Shown here: positions 21,156-31,883 of the stretch, in pieces
How the letters are laid out: each line of letters begins with the position of its first letter
Numbering within the stretch: position 1 is the stretch's first letter
Assembly (NCBI GenBank): GCA_902728285.1
Contig: CACVBU010000292.1
Span: forward strand, 2,496,096-2,560,095
Origin: Clytia hemisphaerica
Lineage: Eukaryota > Cnidaria > Hydrozoa > Leptothecata > Clytiidae
Reading direction: 5' to 3'
Length of the DNA: 64,000 bases
The notes under the pieces: generated by a model
What the model was told of the DNA's origin: nothing
Databases searched by the model: none
Seen by the model: only the letters and a program-made list of their open reading frames with translations
Position numbers and translations under genes: made by a program

Positions 21156-22145
21156 ATGCCAACGTATCAAGTCTCAAAAGTTGTTTTAGGTTCATATAAT
21201 CAAGCCAACGAAGAATTATTTGGCCGTACAGCTGGAACACAATGTAGCGCCAATTGTCTCTATGCTTTATTTTGGTCCCATTTCCGACGTGTTTCAATTT
21301 GGAAAGTTACAGACCTCGACAAAATTCTAATTGAAGGAGACAGGCTGTACAAACTCCTAGACACAAATACTCATTTATCTGTTGACGACATGCCGCGATT
21401 TATTGAGACAAATGGTATTATAACTCAAATTGATTTTTTAAATTTAGAAGATGGTGAGGCTAAATTAATAGATGGCTATCCACTACTACAAATCCCATTC
21501 AGTACATATCAAGCTCCAGAATTTAATGCGTTAATGATTATTAATGGTTTTACTATAGCGATAATGAAGCGAACACAAGTCTTTTTCATTTTTGACTCGC
21601 ATAGCCGAAATGAACTAGGGCTACTTGATCCAGCAGGAAAATCCTGTCTGTTAAAATTTAAAAATATTTTTGAACTTGAGAAGTATATCCAATATTTTTA
21701 TCTAGAAGAAATGGAAAAAGAGAGTTCGTATTTCCAAATCCAATTTATTCAAATCCATGAACTAAAAGAAGAGCTTAAAATTATTCTACAACAAGACTTT
21801 TCAACATTTTCAAGGTATTGTACACGTAAGCGGAAAAACAATTGTAATGATGGAAATGACATTACACAGCGTAAAAAGAAACGCCAGGAAAGCAACAAAA
21901 GTTATTATGAAAAGAACAAAGAAAAACTAATTGAAAACAATAAAATCTATCGTGCCCAAAACAAAGAAAAAATAAATGAAAAAGATAAAAATTACCGCAC
22001 ACAAAACAAAGAAAAAATAAATAATACTAATAAAAACTATCATGCCAAAATGAAAGAAAAAATAAATAAAAAAGATACAGTCTATCATCAAAATAACAAA
22101 AGTAAGGTAGCTGATAGGAAGAAAGTTTACTATGAAAAAAAATGA
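21156..22145 (+). CDS. Helentron N-terminal protease-like domain and charged linker
   Basis: Start chosen at MPTYQVSKVVLGSYNQ. The upstream in-frame part to 21033 is a Leu/Asn repeat and less likely translated. Residues 29-34 read QCSANC, with Cys30 as candidate nucleophile. FDSHS at residues 146-150 supplies Asp147/His149. Together with VTDLDKILIEGDRLYKLL and the AIMKRTQVFFIFDSH strand this matches the OTU/C76-like cysteine protease domains found at the N-terminus of Helentron proteins, probably for processing or deubiquitination. From about residue 230 a Lys/Glu/Asn repeat (YYEKNKEKLIENNK type units) follows. The frame ends at TGA right after an 8-A run (22135-22142), beyond which the protein continues in the next frame. 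Confidence 0.85.
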   Translation: MPTYQVSKVVLGSYNQANEELFGRTAGTQCSANCLYALFWSHFRRVSIWKVTDLDKILIEGDRLYKLLDTNTHLSVDDMPRFIETNGIITQIDFLNLEDGEAKLIDGYPLLQIPFSTYQAPEFNALMIINGFTIAIMKRTQVFFIFDSHSRNELGLLDPAGKSCLLKFKNIFELEKYIQYFYLEEMEKESSYFQIQFIQIHELKEELKIILQQDFSTFSRYCTRKRKNNCNDGNDITQRKKKRQESNKSYYEKNKEKLIENNKIYRAQNKEKINEKDKNYRTQNKEKINNTNKNYHAKMKEKINKKDTVYHQNNKSKVADRKKVYYEKK

Positions 22146-22371
22146 AACTGTTAAGCATGACGATCTAGTTTCTAAATTTTTGAAAGTTATTTACGAAGGC
22201 CCTTTTTACATCTGTGTTTGTTGCAACAGATGTCTCTATCGACAAACAGTTGTCAAATATTCACCTGAAAAGTATGATATGCCACAAGAATATTATTATT
22301 CTGAAGTTGTTTCATTTGATGGTCAATTATACATTTGCAAAACATGCCATAGCAAACTTAAAAAAAAATGA
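22132..22371 (+). CDS. Helentron Cys-rich module between two frame breaks
   Basis: A 79-codon frame overlaps the protease frame at the A-run and carries YICVCCNRCLYRQ and, near the end, YICKTCHSKLKKK. These four-to-six Cys form a zinc-ribbon-like knuckle that sits between the charged linker and Rep in Helentron proteins. It ends at TGA directly after a 9-A run (22360-22368). It is one slice of the same protein, not a separate gene. Confidence 0.8.
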   Translation: MKKNETVKHDDLVSKFLKVIYEGPFYICVCCNRCLYRQTVVKYSPEKYDMPQEYYYSEVVSFDGQLYICKTCHSKLKKK

Positions 22372-22373
22372 GT

Positions 22374-25300
22374 TGCCAAGCCAATCTGTCAAAAATAAAC
22401 TAAGCCTTGATGAATTACCCTCTGAATTTCATACTCTTTGCAGGCTTGAAAAAATTTTGATTTCTCGCAGAATTTTATTCAAAAAAATTGCAATCATGCC
22501 AAAAGGTCAGTTCCCCAAACTTAAAGGTTCTATTTGTAATGTACCTATTGATGTTGAAGATATTGCTAATACTTTACCAAGAAGAGCAAATGACAATGGA
22601 TTAGTTATTGTTAAACTCAAAAGGAAATTAGAATATAAAGGACATGTTGTTTTTGAGCCAATCAGACCTGATTTCATTCAGCGCATATTGAATTATCTCA
22701 AAGAGAACAACCCTCTTTATCAAGACATAGAAATTAATCTCAGTAATATTTCAAATAATGAGACCATGATACATAATGGTGCAGATCTTAACGAGGAAAG
22801 AAATTCTAATGAAATTACCCCGCATGATGAAACTATTTCTAACGAGCATAGTAATGAATTTAATGGGTCACAAAATAATGCTTCAAGCTCAAATGAAGTT
22901 GAGACAACAGCTAACCCACTTGATGCTCACCGTTCAAGTGCAAATGAAACAACTCTAATGTCAAACACTCCTACTGATGCTGAAGTTGATAATGAGATTT
23001 TAACATTAGCTCCTGGCCAAGGTAAAAAACCTGTTTCAATCTTGAATGATGAAAATTGTGAGATGCTTGCTCATCCCCATTTATTTCCCAAAGGTAAATT
23101 TGGTTACAAAGTTGAGCGCGACATTAAACTAAGCCCGTCCAAGTACTTTAACCAGCGTTTGTTGAACTATACACAAAATTTTGCTTCCGACCCGGACTAC
23201 ATATTTTTTGCTAACTTCGTAACTCAACAAGTCTCTTTGAGCAATCAAATAAATATTGCGATGAGAAAAGTTGCTTCCTCAAACTTAAATGCTGGTATGT
23301 TGAGTCAGAATTTTAAAGAAACAGTAAGACAATTTATTGCAAACGATAAGGCTTTTGCCTTTATGAGCACAGTCAAAGGAACTCCAGCATATTGGAAAAA
23401 ATTTCAGCAAGAAGTGTTAGCAATGGTGAAACAATTAGGACCACCAACTTTCTTTTACACTCTAAGTTGTGCAGACCTTAGATGGAATGAATTGATCTCC
23501 ATAATTTACAAGCTCAAGGGTCAAAATGTGACTGATGAATTTATTGAGAATCTTTCTTACAACGAAAGATGTGAATTGTTAAATAGTAACCCTGTACTTG
23601 TAGCAAGGCATTTTCAATATAGAGTTGAATTATTTTTCAAAACAATTATTTTAAATGGTCCGCTTGGTAAAACAACTTATTATGCTATCCGAGTTGAATT
23701 TCAAGTACGTGGTAGCCCTCACATCCATTCCTTTCTATGGATTTTAAATGCACCAGTATTGACTTCAGAAACAAAAGTTGAATATATTCAATTTATTGAT
23801 AAAATAATCAAGGTTTATCTACCATCTGAAGAAGAAGATCCTGATTTATTTAACCTTGTGAAGACATATCAATTGCACCGTCATTCGAAAACCTGTCGAA
23901 AATATAAAAACACTCCTTGCAGATTTTATTTTGGTAAATTTTTCTCTGAGAAAACAATAGTTTCTGAGCCTTTGCCACAAGAATTACCACATGAGGAAAA
24001 AGAAACAATACTTGCTCTGCGAAAAGAAGTTTTGACTAAAGTAAGGACTTACATCAATGAGAACCTTGCTCCAGATAAAAGAAACTTTTTCAACCCTGAT
24101 GGAGAAAATTATAATCCAGTTCCCACTATAAATGAAGTCCTGGCTGAATTAGATATTCCAAAGGAGGATTATGAATATGCTCTCTCAGTGTCAGAAGATG
24201 ATGATTTTCACATTTACTTAAAACGTAACACAAATGCATGCTTCGTGAATAATTACTTTACAGAAGGTCTTAAGGCTTGGCAGGCTAATTTAGATATCCA
24301 GCCAGTCTTCAATTATTACAAAGCTGCGACTTACATGTGTGCATATCTTTCAAAAACTGAAGATGAAGTTTCTCATGCTATGACGCAAGCTGTTCAAGAT
24401 GCATTTGAAAGTGGCGGTGACAAATACGAACAAATGAAATCTGTTGCACATGCCTATGTTTCAAAACGAGAAGTGTCAGTGCAAGAAGCAGTTTATCTGA
24501 GTATGCCACAGTTATGGCTTCGAAAGCTTTATCCAGGTGTAACTTTTGCAAATACTAATGTCCCAGAAAAGAGATTTAGAATGTGTCTTAGTGAAGATGA
24601 AATTAGCCAGCTCCCTGAGGATAGTACATCGATTTTCAAAAAAAATATGTTGGACAGGTATTGTGATAGACCAACAGATACAAATGGGCCTAACAAATCT
24701 GTTGCCAAAATGTGTTATGCTGAATTTTTGAGATTCTATAGTGTTGTCTATGAAGAATGCGATGAGAATGATTGTCAACCTAATGAACTTGAAGATGACT
24801 TGATAGAATCAAATCATCAATCAAATGACTACCCAAAGATTGTTAAACTTTGTTCAATGAAAGGTAAACTAAAGTGCCGCAAAGTTCCACTAGTCCTTCG
24901 TCTTCATCAACCCAACAGAAACAAGCACCCTGAAGATTACGCACACCACCTCCTAATGCTGTACTTACCGTTTTATGATGAAAATGAATTGCTGTCCCAA
25001 GAGCACAAGACTTACACTGCTAAGCTATTGGAACCTGGTGTTATTGAAAGGATTGAGAGGAACAGAGATTTGATCCAACCATATGCTGGCTTAGTAGATG
25101 ATGCATTGGAAAGGTACAGAACTAATTTGATACTCAACATGAACGATTTTGAACAACAAGAAAATGATGAAACAAATGCAGAACTTCAAAGAACAACAAA
25201 CAATAACAATGAATCAGATGACGAAAATAACAATGACAGAGGTCATCTCAGAGCATCAATTCCAATGGAATCAATTTTGCTGCCAGATAATGAAGTAAAT

Positions 25301-26569
25301 GCACGTATAAGATCTCTAAACCAGCAACAAAGAGAAGTTTTTGATGTTATTCACAAATGGGGAAGAGATTATGTAAAAAACCTTTCTTCAAAAGTGCCTA
25401 GATGTATCGAGCCATTTCATATATTTTTAACCGGTGGCGGAGGCGTGGGAAAATCCCATTTACTCACAACAATCTATCATTCTTTGTCAAAACTGCTAAT
25501 GTACAGAGGAGGAGAACCAACAAAAGAAAGAATTCTAGTACTTGCACCAACTGGTGTAGCGGCAATAAACGTGAACGGAACCACCATACACAGTGGTTTG
25601 ATCATTCCTACAACAGATTTCTTTCCATTAAATGCTTCATCAAAAGAAAATTTACAAAAGAAACTTGCTTGTGTCGAAATTATTATGATTGATGAGATTT
25701 CCATGGTGCCTAGTCGTTTGTTCCGAAACATCGATGAAAGATTGCGCAGAATATTTAATGTTGATCAACCTTTTGGTGGAAAGTCAGTCTTGCTATGTGG
25801 TGATTTATATCAACTGCCACCAGTTTTTAGAGATCTTATTTACAAATCAGATTGCTCCACAGTACGCGGTATAGTTGGATTTGAATTATGGCGTAAATTC
25901 CAAATTGCTGAATTAACTGAGATAATGAGGCAACGCGATGATATAGATTTTATTGACCTCTTGAATCAAATTCGTTTAGGCGAACTAGATGAAGAAAAGG
26001 AGGAGCTTTTAAAATCTAGGTTCATTGCTAAAGACAATCCAGATTACCCTTCTGATACTACTCATATTTTTGCTGAAAACAAGCCAGTCGACGACTATAA
26101 TATTTCCAAGCTCAATGAATTACCAACTGAAAAGCATTCGATTTTCGCACAAGATGAAGTTCCAAAGCACTTGACAAGCCAAGATCTGAAGTTTATTGAA
26201 AATGCTAAAGCAAGAGAAACTGGTGGCCTTGCCCGCATACTTGAAATGAAAGTAGGTGCCCGCATTTTAATCTCCAAAAATATTGACATTACTGATCGAC
26301 TGGTTAATGGTCAGGTTGGAACAGTCATGAGATTTAAATATGATTCCAGTAACATTTCAGGTGTCTATGTAAAACTTGATGATGTATCAGCAGGCAAAAA
26401 AGGATCCAATTTAGACCATGTGTGTAGAGAGAATGATTGGGTTTTGATTGAGAGGGCAGAAGCTACCTTTAACACAAAAAAAAAAAGAAAAAAAGAAAAA
26501 GGAAAAACCTTTAATGGTTCGAAGGACTCAATTTCCACTGGTGTTATCCTATGCATGCACAAGCCATAA
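22374..26569 (+). CDS. Helentron Rep-helicase (RepHel)
   Basis: The frame is open from before 22374 to 26569. The Rep HUH site is RGSPHIHSFLW with the HIH at 23719-23727, which binds the divalent metal for strand nicking. The tyrosine motif follows at 24332 as YMCAYLSKTEDE, supplying the DNA-linking Tyr. Downstream REVSVQEAVY, LWLRKLYPGV and LPEDSTSIFKKN are typical of the Helentron branch. The helicase begins near 25250 with RSLNQQQREVFDVI. Walker A GGVGKSHLL is at 25433-25456, GVAAINVNGTTIHSGL follows, and Walker B MIDEISMV is at about 25684-25707, then GDLYQLPPV: a PIF1-type 5'-3' helicase. It ends after the 11-A run at 26476-26486, where the frame shifts into the next segment. Residues 180-260 are Asn/Ser/Glu-rich and disordered. 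Confidence 0.95.
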
Positions 26570-27455
26570 AGTCCAAGGACTAACACTACAATCAGCAGTA
26601 GTAAGCTTTGATTTGTTTAAACAGAGGTATTTCAATGAAGGTCAAATGTATGTAAGTTTGTCTAGAGTGACGAACATAAATGGATTATTTTTGATAGGTG
26701 AATACGATAAAAAAGCTATCCGTGCTAACAATGAGGCAGGAATCGAATATGAACGATTACGAAAAGATAATCCTTTGCATAAAGCTGAAAGATTTCCATC
26801 TGCTTTGAATTCGGGTAAACAATTACATATTTCACTTCTTAATATCCGCTCCTTGAAGAAACATGTAACTGATCTGATGAAGTGTGAAACTCTAATGAAC
26901 AGTGACTTAATATGCCTTACTGAAACACAATTGTCACCTTCAAGTGAGACAAATTATATTGATCAAACATTGGACAATTTCAATATTGAATACAATAATG
27001 ATTCCATTAATCGTTTCCAAAACACTGCATGCTGTTATAATTCTTCAATTCAAATTTTAGAATGTCTTAGAGCAGCAGGCTACACATGTATTGAGTTTGT
27101 AAAGGAAACATTTAGTAGCAAACCTGTCAAGCTTCTACTATTGTACAAACCACCTGATTATTCAAGAAATACTTTTCGTGAAGAGTTGCTTGAGCTTATA
27201 ACATATGATGATATAGATATTATTGTTGGAGATTTCAACATTGATGCGTTAGACCCTGCAAATGCCTATCTAGGTGAAGTACTTTCTTCATACGAAATGC
27301 TAGTAAAAGAACCAACTCATCTAGCAGGTGGTCTTCTTGATCATGTTTATTTGAAAAATAGCTTCATATATCAAAAAGAAGTCAAATGCTTTGTAAAGGA
27401 CATATATTTTTCTGACCACGATGGAGTTTGTTTCACCATATCAAACGACTCTTAA
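26490..27455 (+). CDS. Helentron helicase end and AP-type endonuclease
   Basis: This frame supplies the last helicase motifs, FPLVLSYACTSHKVQGLTLQ and YVSLSRV (26648-26668), so it must be joined to the previous one. From about 26818 an endonuclease/exonuclease/phosphatase-fold domain follows: LNIRSLKKHVTDL, DLICLTET (catalytic Glu), IIVGDFNIDAL at about 27223 (Asp/Asn pair), and SDHDGVCFTI at 27411 (Asp/His pair). Such an AP-endonuclease-like C-terminus is diagnostic of Helentrons and was probably taken from a retrotransposon. The stop is TAA at 27453. Confidence 0.92.
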   Translation, partial: KKKKEKPLMVRRTQFPLVLSYACTSHKVQGLTLQSAVVSFDLFKQRYFNEGQMYVSLSRVTNINGLFLIGEYDKKAIRANNEAGIEYERLRKDNPLHKAERFPSALNSGKQLHISLLNIRSLKKHVTDLMKCETLMNSDLICLTETQLSPSSETNYIDQTLDNFNIEYNNDSINRFQNTACCYNSSIQILECLRAAGYTCIEFVKETFSSKPVKLLLLYKPPDYSRNTFREELLELITYDDIDIIVGDFNIDALDPANAYLGEVLSSYEMLVKEPTHLAGGLLDHVYLKNSFIYQKEVKCFVKDIYFSDHDGVCFTISNDS

Positions 27456-27520
27456 TTTTTCAAAAATTTTACTTGATCAACCTAGTTTGACCTCGTTTAG
27501 CCTACTTAACCAATATCACT

Positions 27521-29012
27521 TCTATGGGAATATGGGAGGGTTAGAGGTGAGAAGGGGGCTCAAAACTCTAAAGCAATTTAATTGATTGTTTGTTATTCAT
27601 CATCTGATATTTAAGCATGTACCTTGCTTTTGAAATTTGAACCTCCGTCTTACACAACCATGTGCATGTAAATATATGTGTAGAGAAAGCTTCAATCTGC
27701 AGAATTAAATCTATTTCAATGCTGAAAAGTTACACACACATGGTTGCATTAGGGGGGGCAATTACAAATGACTATTAGAAATGTGTTCTTTTGACGCGAG
27801 AAGTTGTTTTGAGAAAAATCAAGGCACTCTTTTTTTCTAGAAAACTTGAGTCAAGTATCATTAGGTATCACTTTAACGTAAGTGGATTAATTTTGGCAGG
27901 GTCTAAATTTGGCGATTTTAAGCAAAGTTCGCCAAATTAAATCTCTGCCAAAAATCGTACTCTGGTTATTCGTCAAAGTAAATCCACACCAAAATTAATC
28001 CCCTTATGGTATTCTTTGATTTTTTGAGTGCAAATATTCCGAATGTCAGTCATCAAAATACGATTGTCTGACAGAAATTTGAATTATCATTTATACATTT
28101 TTATATTTTGCAATTTAGCTTTTTGTAATTATTTTGTTATATTTTTGACACAGAAATTTCAATTGCCTTTTTGTACATTTTTATATTTTGAAATTAATTT
28201 AGCTTTTTGTAATTATTTTTATATTTCCTGACACAGAAATTTGAATTATTTTTTACTATTATATTTTTGCATTGTTTATAAATAATTGAATTTTAGAAAG
28301 TTTATATAACTTTTCAAAAAATGAGCATTTAAATCTAATGTAATGTCTAGTAACAAAAATAATGGACAAAAATGTATATATGCGAATAAATTTGGTGTTT
28401 TTAATGTTGGTAACCCATTGATTGTTCATTGTTGTTTTAGTGGTTGGTGTTTGTTATATCGAAAAGTTCTGGCTTTGTATCGTTTGATCTTGGTATACCG
28501 TCATGTTCTTGTTTGGTAATTTCCTTTGGTAAAATATACTCATTCATTTCATTTATCATGGATTGGTCGTATAAATCATTGGTTCGTTTCTGGACACCTG
28601 CATTCAATAAAGAAAATACAATGAGTAATTGGTAAGTAAAAGTTCATTTTTGATCCATTAATTAAGATAGGATGAAAAACAGTTGTTCAAACTTTCAGAT
28701 TTTAAATTCATAGAGTTTTTTACAGAGAAATCTTTTTACAAACTTTGCCATCAATCACTGTGTGGATGATGAGTTTCAAAGAACTCGAAATGATCTTGTG
28801 CATATTATTATATACTGTACCTGTATACCAACGACTTTAATTTCTACATTGTTTTTGTTGCAGATATCCTACACATCCATCAGTAACCAAGCATCGGAAT
28901 TCTCCATACACGACGAAGATTGCTTCCCTCTAACATAACACCGTCAATAATTTGAAAGTCGACCCTACAAAATTCAAAACAAGGTATTTTAAGTCTCAAT
29001 ATAAATGACCTA
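27521..29012. other. 3' flank of the Helentron with two inverted repeats
   Basis: ACAACCATGTGCATGTA near 27655 is inverted near 27733 (TACACACACATGGTTG), a stem with an 85-base loop that could be the Helentron 3' hairpin. At about 27873-28010 GTGGATTAATTTTGGC and CACCAAAATTAATCC form a small inverted-repeat element related to that at 46402. Duplicated AT-rich segments (TTTTTGTAATTATTTT, ACAGAAATTT) lie at 28100-28260. No gene recognised. Confidence 0.4.
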
Positions 29013-29206
29013 CACGTTTTTTTATTTATAAGCATATCCAGATTCAAATCTTGGAAAAACTTAAGCATTGCCTAATGTTGAGCCTCATTTTACAAAAAAG
29101 CATGCATAATATGCAAAATTAAGCATATTTGAGGCTCATGAAATGCATTTTGCTAAACATAATGAGGCTCACAAAAATTTACCCCATGCTTATATAAAAG
29201 AACGTG
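29013..29206. mobile_element. TA-flanked short element (CACGTTTTTTT ends)
   Basis: Ends CACGTTTTTTTATTTATAAG and CTTATATAAAAGAACGTG are inverse, and TA flanks both sides, as for Tc1/mariner-type insertions. The interior repeats GAGGCTCA in both orientations. It belongs to the same end-type as the 289-bp element at 33277. Confidence 0.7.
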
Positions 29207-29208
29207 TA

Positions 29209-30129
29209 TATTAAAAGTTTAAATAATGATTAATTTAACTTTTGATTAATGATTAATGCGATGTCGAAAGTCTACTGCAATAAATTCAACTCTTTCATAC
29301 ATTAGAGAAAAAAAATACCATAAACTGGTGATTTCCTCTTTTTTTCTACAGAAATTCTATCCAGGACAATATATTTGGAAAATTTTGGCGCTGCTGTTTC
29401 GTTAGTATGCTGTCGACTGTACTACCCACGTTAAAGTTATGCAAAGTATTCTTTATCGTATGACGTTTTACAATTAAATTGACCGATGTATCTTTCGAAG
29501 CTTCGTCGTGTTCGTTAGTGGAGAAAGGTCATATTATTCTCATATTGTTTTGCCGACCATCCAACCTATCATGTTTAAACTAATGTAATTTGTCTCGCTA
29601 TTCTAAATTTTGCTGTTGGGATTAAAATGAGATTGGTAGTAGCCAAGAAAGATAGACTAAATTTAATTAAATATTAAATAATTAACTAAATTTATATTTC
29701 AGCTAGATCTAAATTATTAATTTCTTGCAAAAATTCATTATACATCTATTGGGAATTTTATTACTATTTACTAAAGATGACTATTGTCTAAAATAACATT
29801 GATCGAACTTTTGTTAAGAATTGAAATTGTTTCACATTAATCTCCCTTTAAAGCTCGTTAATCGACCCTTGTGTTACAAAATTTTGAAATCAATTTTTCA
29901 CGTTCTTACGATCCTTAACATCCCAGAGAGACTACTTTTGCGAAATTTCAATTGTTTTCGTAACCCTTTGAGATCATTTCGACGGTCTACATAACCACCC
30001 ATTTTGCCTACCCCCGCCTCGTTTAATGACGTTAATATTTTCATTGCATTCTCTTTAGCTACTCTTTCTTATCTCTTTACCTTATGGGCTGACCTTCCAG
30101 CGCAGCTGGTTTATTTCCATTAATTTCAG
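29209..30129. other. Non-coding stretch before the spliced gene
   Basis: AT-rich with no recognised coding segment or repeat. It may hold the first exon and promoter of the gene that follows, which I could not place. Confidence 0.3.
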
Positions 30130-31815
30130 GACCATACGAACTTACCGAAGAATTCGCTGACTTAAAGATACCTTTCGATACCTGGATTGGAATGACAAAA
30201 GAAGAACAAGATGCAAAAATTCGGAGTTTCTGCGGACTTTTTCCTGATGATGGCATCGTTGGATGTGAGTTCTTTAATTTTCTTTACCAAATCAACGTTT
30301 TGACGTTTTCGTACCACGAAGACGTTTTCGGCAGGCTACAGTTTCCAAAAAAAAGCCAAAAGTGTTAAGCGAAGATCTTTTGCTAGTCTGTCTTTTGCTT
30401 TTTTTAGAAAAAAAGGACTAGTGGCACCTTTGGTATACATCACATTTGAACCTTAGATTGTTATCTCTTACGTATTACTACCCTTATTTTTACTTCCGCA
30501 CAGCATCAGAATCAACTCTGTCAAGTACACACATAGACTTTCGTGGACCATTCTCTGAACCATCTACGTCGTCAAGAGGTCAACTCAACGCCCAACCATC
30601 TACTTCGTCAAAAGGTCAATTCAACGCCCAACCATCTACTTCGTCAAGAGGTCAATTCAACGCCCAACCATCTACTTCGTCAAGAGGTCAATTCAACGCC
30701 CAACCATCTACTTCGTCAAGAGGTCAATTCAACACCCAACCATCTACAACAGACGATGATTCTGATGGTGGCATCTATCAATCTAACCAACGACCATCCT
30801 CGCTAATAACAGATACGTTCCCCGAATTCCATGTAGCTGGTCTCCCAGGTCATTTAAAAGTTGACTGGGAAGGTGCACGGTCCTATTTGAAAAATTTTAT
30901 GGAAAGTGTCCAGATGTCAGTACTGCATCTTAACACGTATTTCGTCAAATCAAGGAGCAATGCGGACGAAGTTCATCTTGTTTCTTTGGTTGGCCAACAA
31001 GTAACTTGTAAATGCGAAAGAAATAAAGCAGGTCCTCGTGAAAGAAGTGCAACAAGTTTAAATCAAGAAATTGGAAATTAGTCAGTCAAATTAGAAATTA
31101 GAATTTTTGGGTTCACGTAGCGGCCTTGCTGACTTGAAAGGTCTTGTTCATGATAATTTTTCTTCCGATACCATTGAACATTATTCTAAAGAATTTTTCT
31201 GTTAATTTTATTTTAGGCATTTGCAACCACTCAATCTGTATCGCTTACCACAAGGACGTGTTAGAACAACACCTTGTTAAGTGGAAGCCGAATCTAAACC
31301 AAATCGTTGAGAGACCGATTACAGCTGGTAAAAAGAAAAACCAAAAGCCACGCTTCAGAAACAAAGGGAATGATAAACGCGATATCAGCTCCTACCGAGA
31401 TGGCAGACCACAAATCGAAGACAATGACAAATTCCATCTTGTATACGTGGCTCAAACAAAATCTATCAAATGCTACGGATGTGGGGAAAAGTACCGTGAC
31501 TCGGATAGGTCGCCACTGCCACCAGCACCATGGGATATGGTCCTTGGAAGAAGATTGTACAGAACATACACACCCAAAGGAAAGATTGGTATCAAGATTT
31601 CCAAGACAAAAGAGGCTGTATATTTCCATTTAAAGAAAAACTGTGTAAACCGTCATTTTGAATCTATTTCAAGAGAAGAAATTGTGATCGACGAGCTTAA
31701 AGCACCACCAAAGAAGTCACATAAGCTACAAATAAGATCCGAATTTGATATCAAATTCGGATTCGATTTATGTTTTTTAGGCTTGAAGGTTCTTTTATCT
31801 TATGTAATGTTCTAA
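30130..31815 (+). CDS. Spliced gene with minisatellite and terminal Cys/His cluster
   Basis: Exon 30130-30264 (TTTCAG acceptor, GTGAGT donor) encodes PYELTEEFADLKIPFDTWIG and joins exon 30504 (CCGCACAG acceptor) in phase with a Ser codon. The second exon has five near-identical copies of a 36-bp unit (QPSTSSRGQFNA) and then a conserved-looking stretch (FPEFHVAGLPGHLKVDWEGA). Its 3' end is uncertain, perhaps GTAACT near 31010. The last exon starts about 31218 after TTATTTTAG. It holds a basic stretch, then CYGCGEKYR, PPAPWDMVLGRRLYRTY and VYFHLKKNCVNRHF, giving a C-x2-C ... H-x4-C set that looks like a zinc ribbon. This terminal module recurs in uncharacterised cnidarian and sponge proteins near mobile elements. 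AATAAA is at 31878-31883. The first exon is missing, and function is unknown. Confidence 0.55.
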
Positions 31816-31883
31816 AGATTTATCTTGAGCTTGAGATTATGCCTTAGGGTCGAGTTGAGAGTCGAATTGAAACGTCAAATAAA

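Larger units (their letters stand above)
21033..27520 (+). mobile_element. Helentron-type rolling-circle transposon
   Basis: A single 6.3-kb coding region carries, in order, a protease-like domain, a Lys/Glu/Asn-rich linker, a Cys-rich module, a HUH Rep, a PIF1-type helicase and an AP-type endonuclease. This is the architecture that separates Helentrons from canonical Helitrons. CCTACTTAACCA occurs before the coding region (about 21083-21094) and again after it (about 27499-27510), a short direct repeat that may mark subterminal sequence. The exact ends cannot be fixed from one copy. Boundaries given are those of the repeat and coding region. The element looks young because only homopolymer breaks interrupt it. 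Confidence 0.9.

Noticed and set aside
26815-27455. LINE-type AP endonuclease as a separate retrotransposon fragment
   Set aside because: It is in one frame with the final helicase motifs and matches the known C-terminal endonuclease of Helentrons, and no reverse transcriptase follows.
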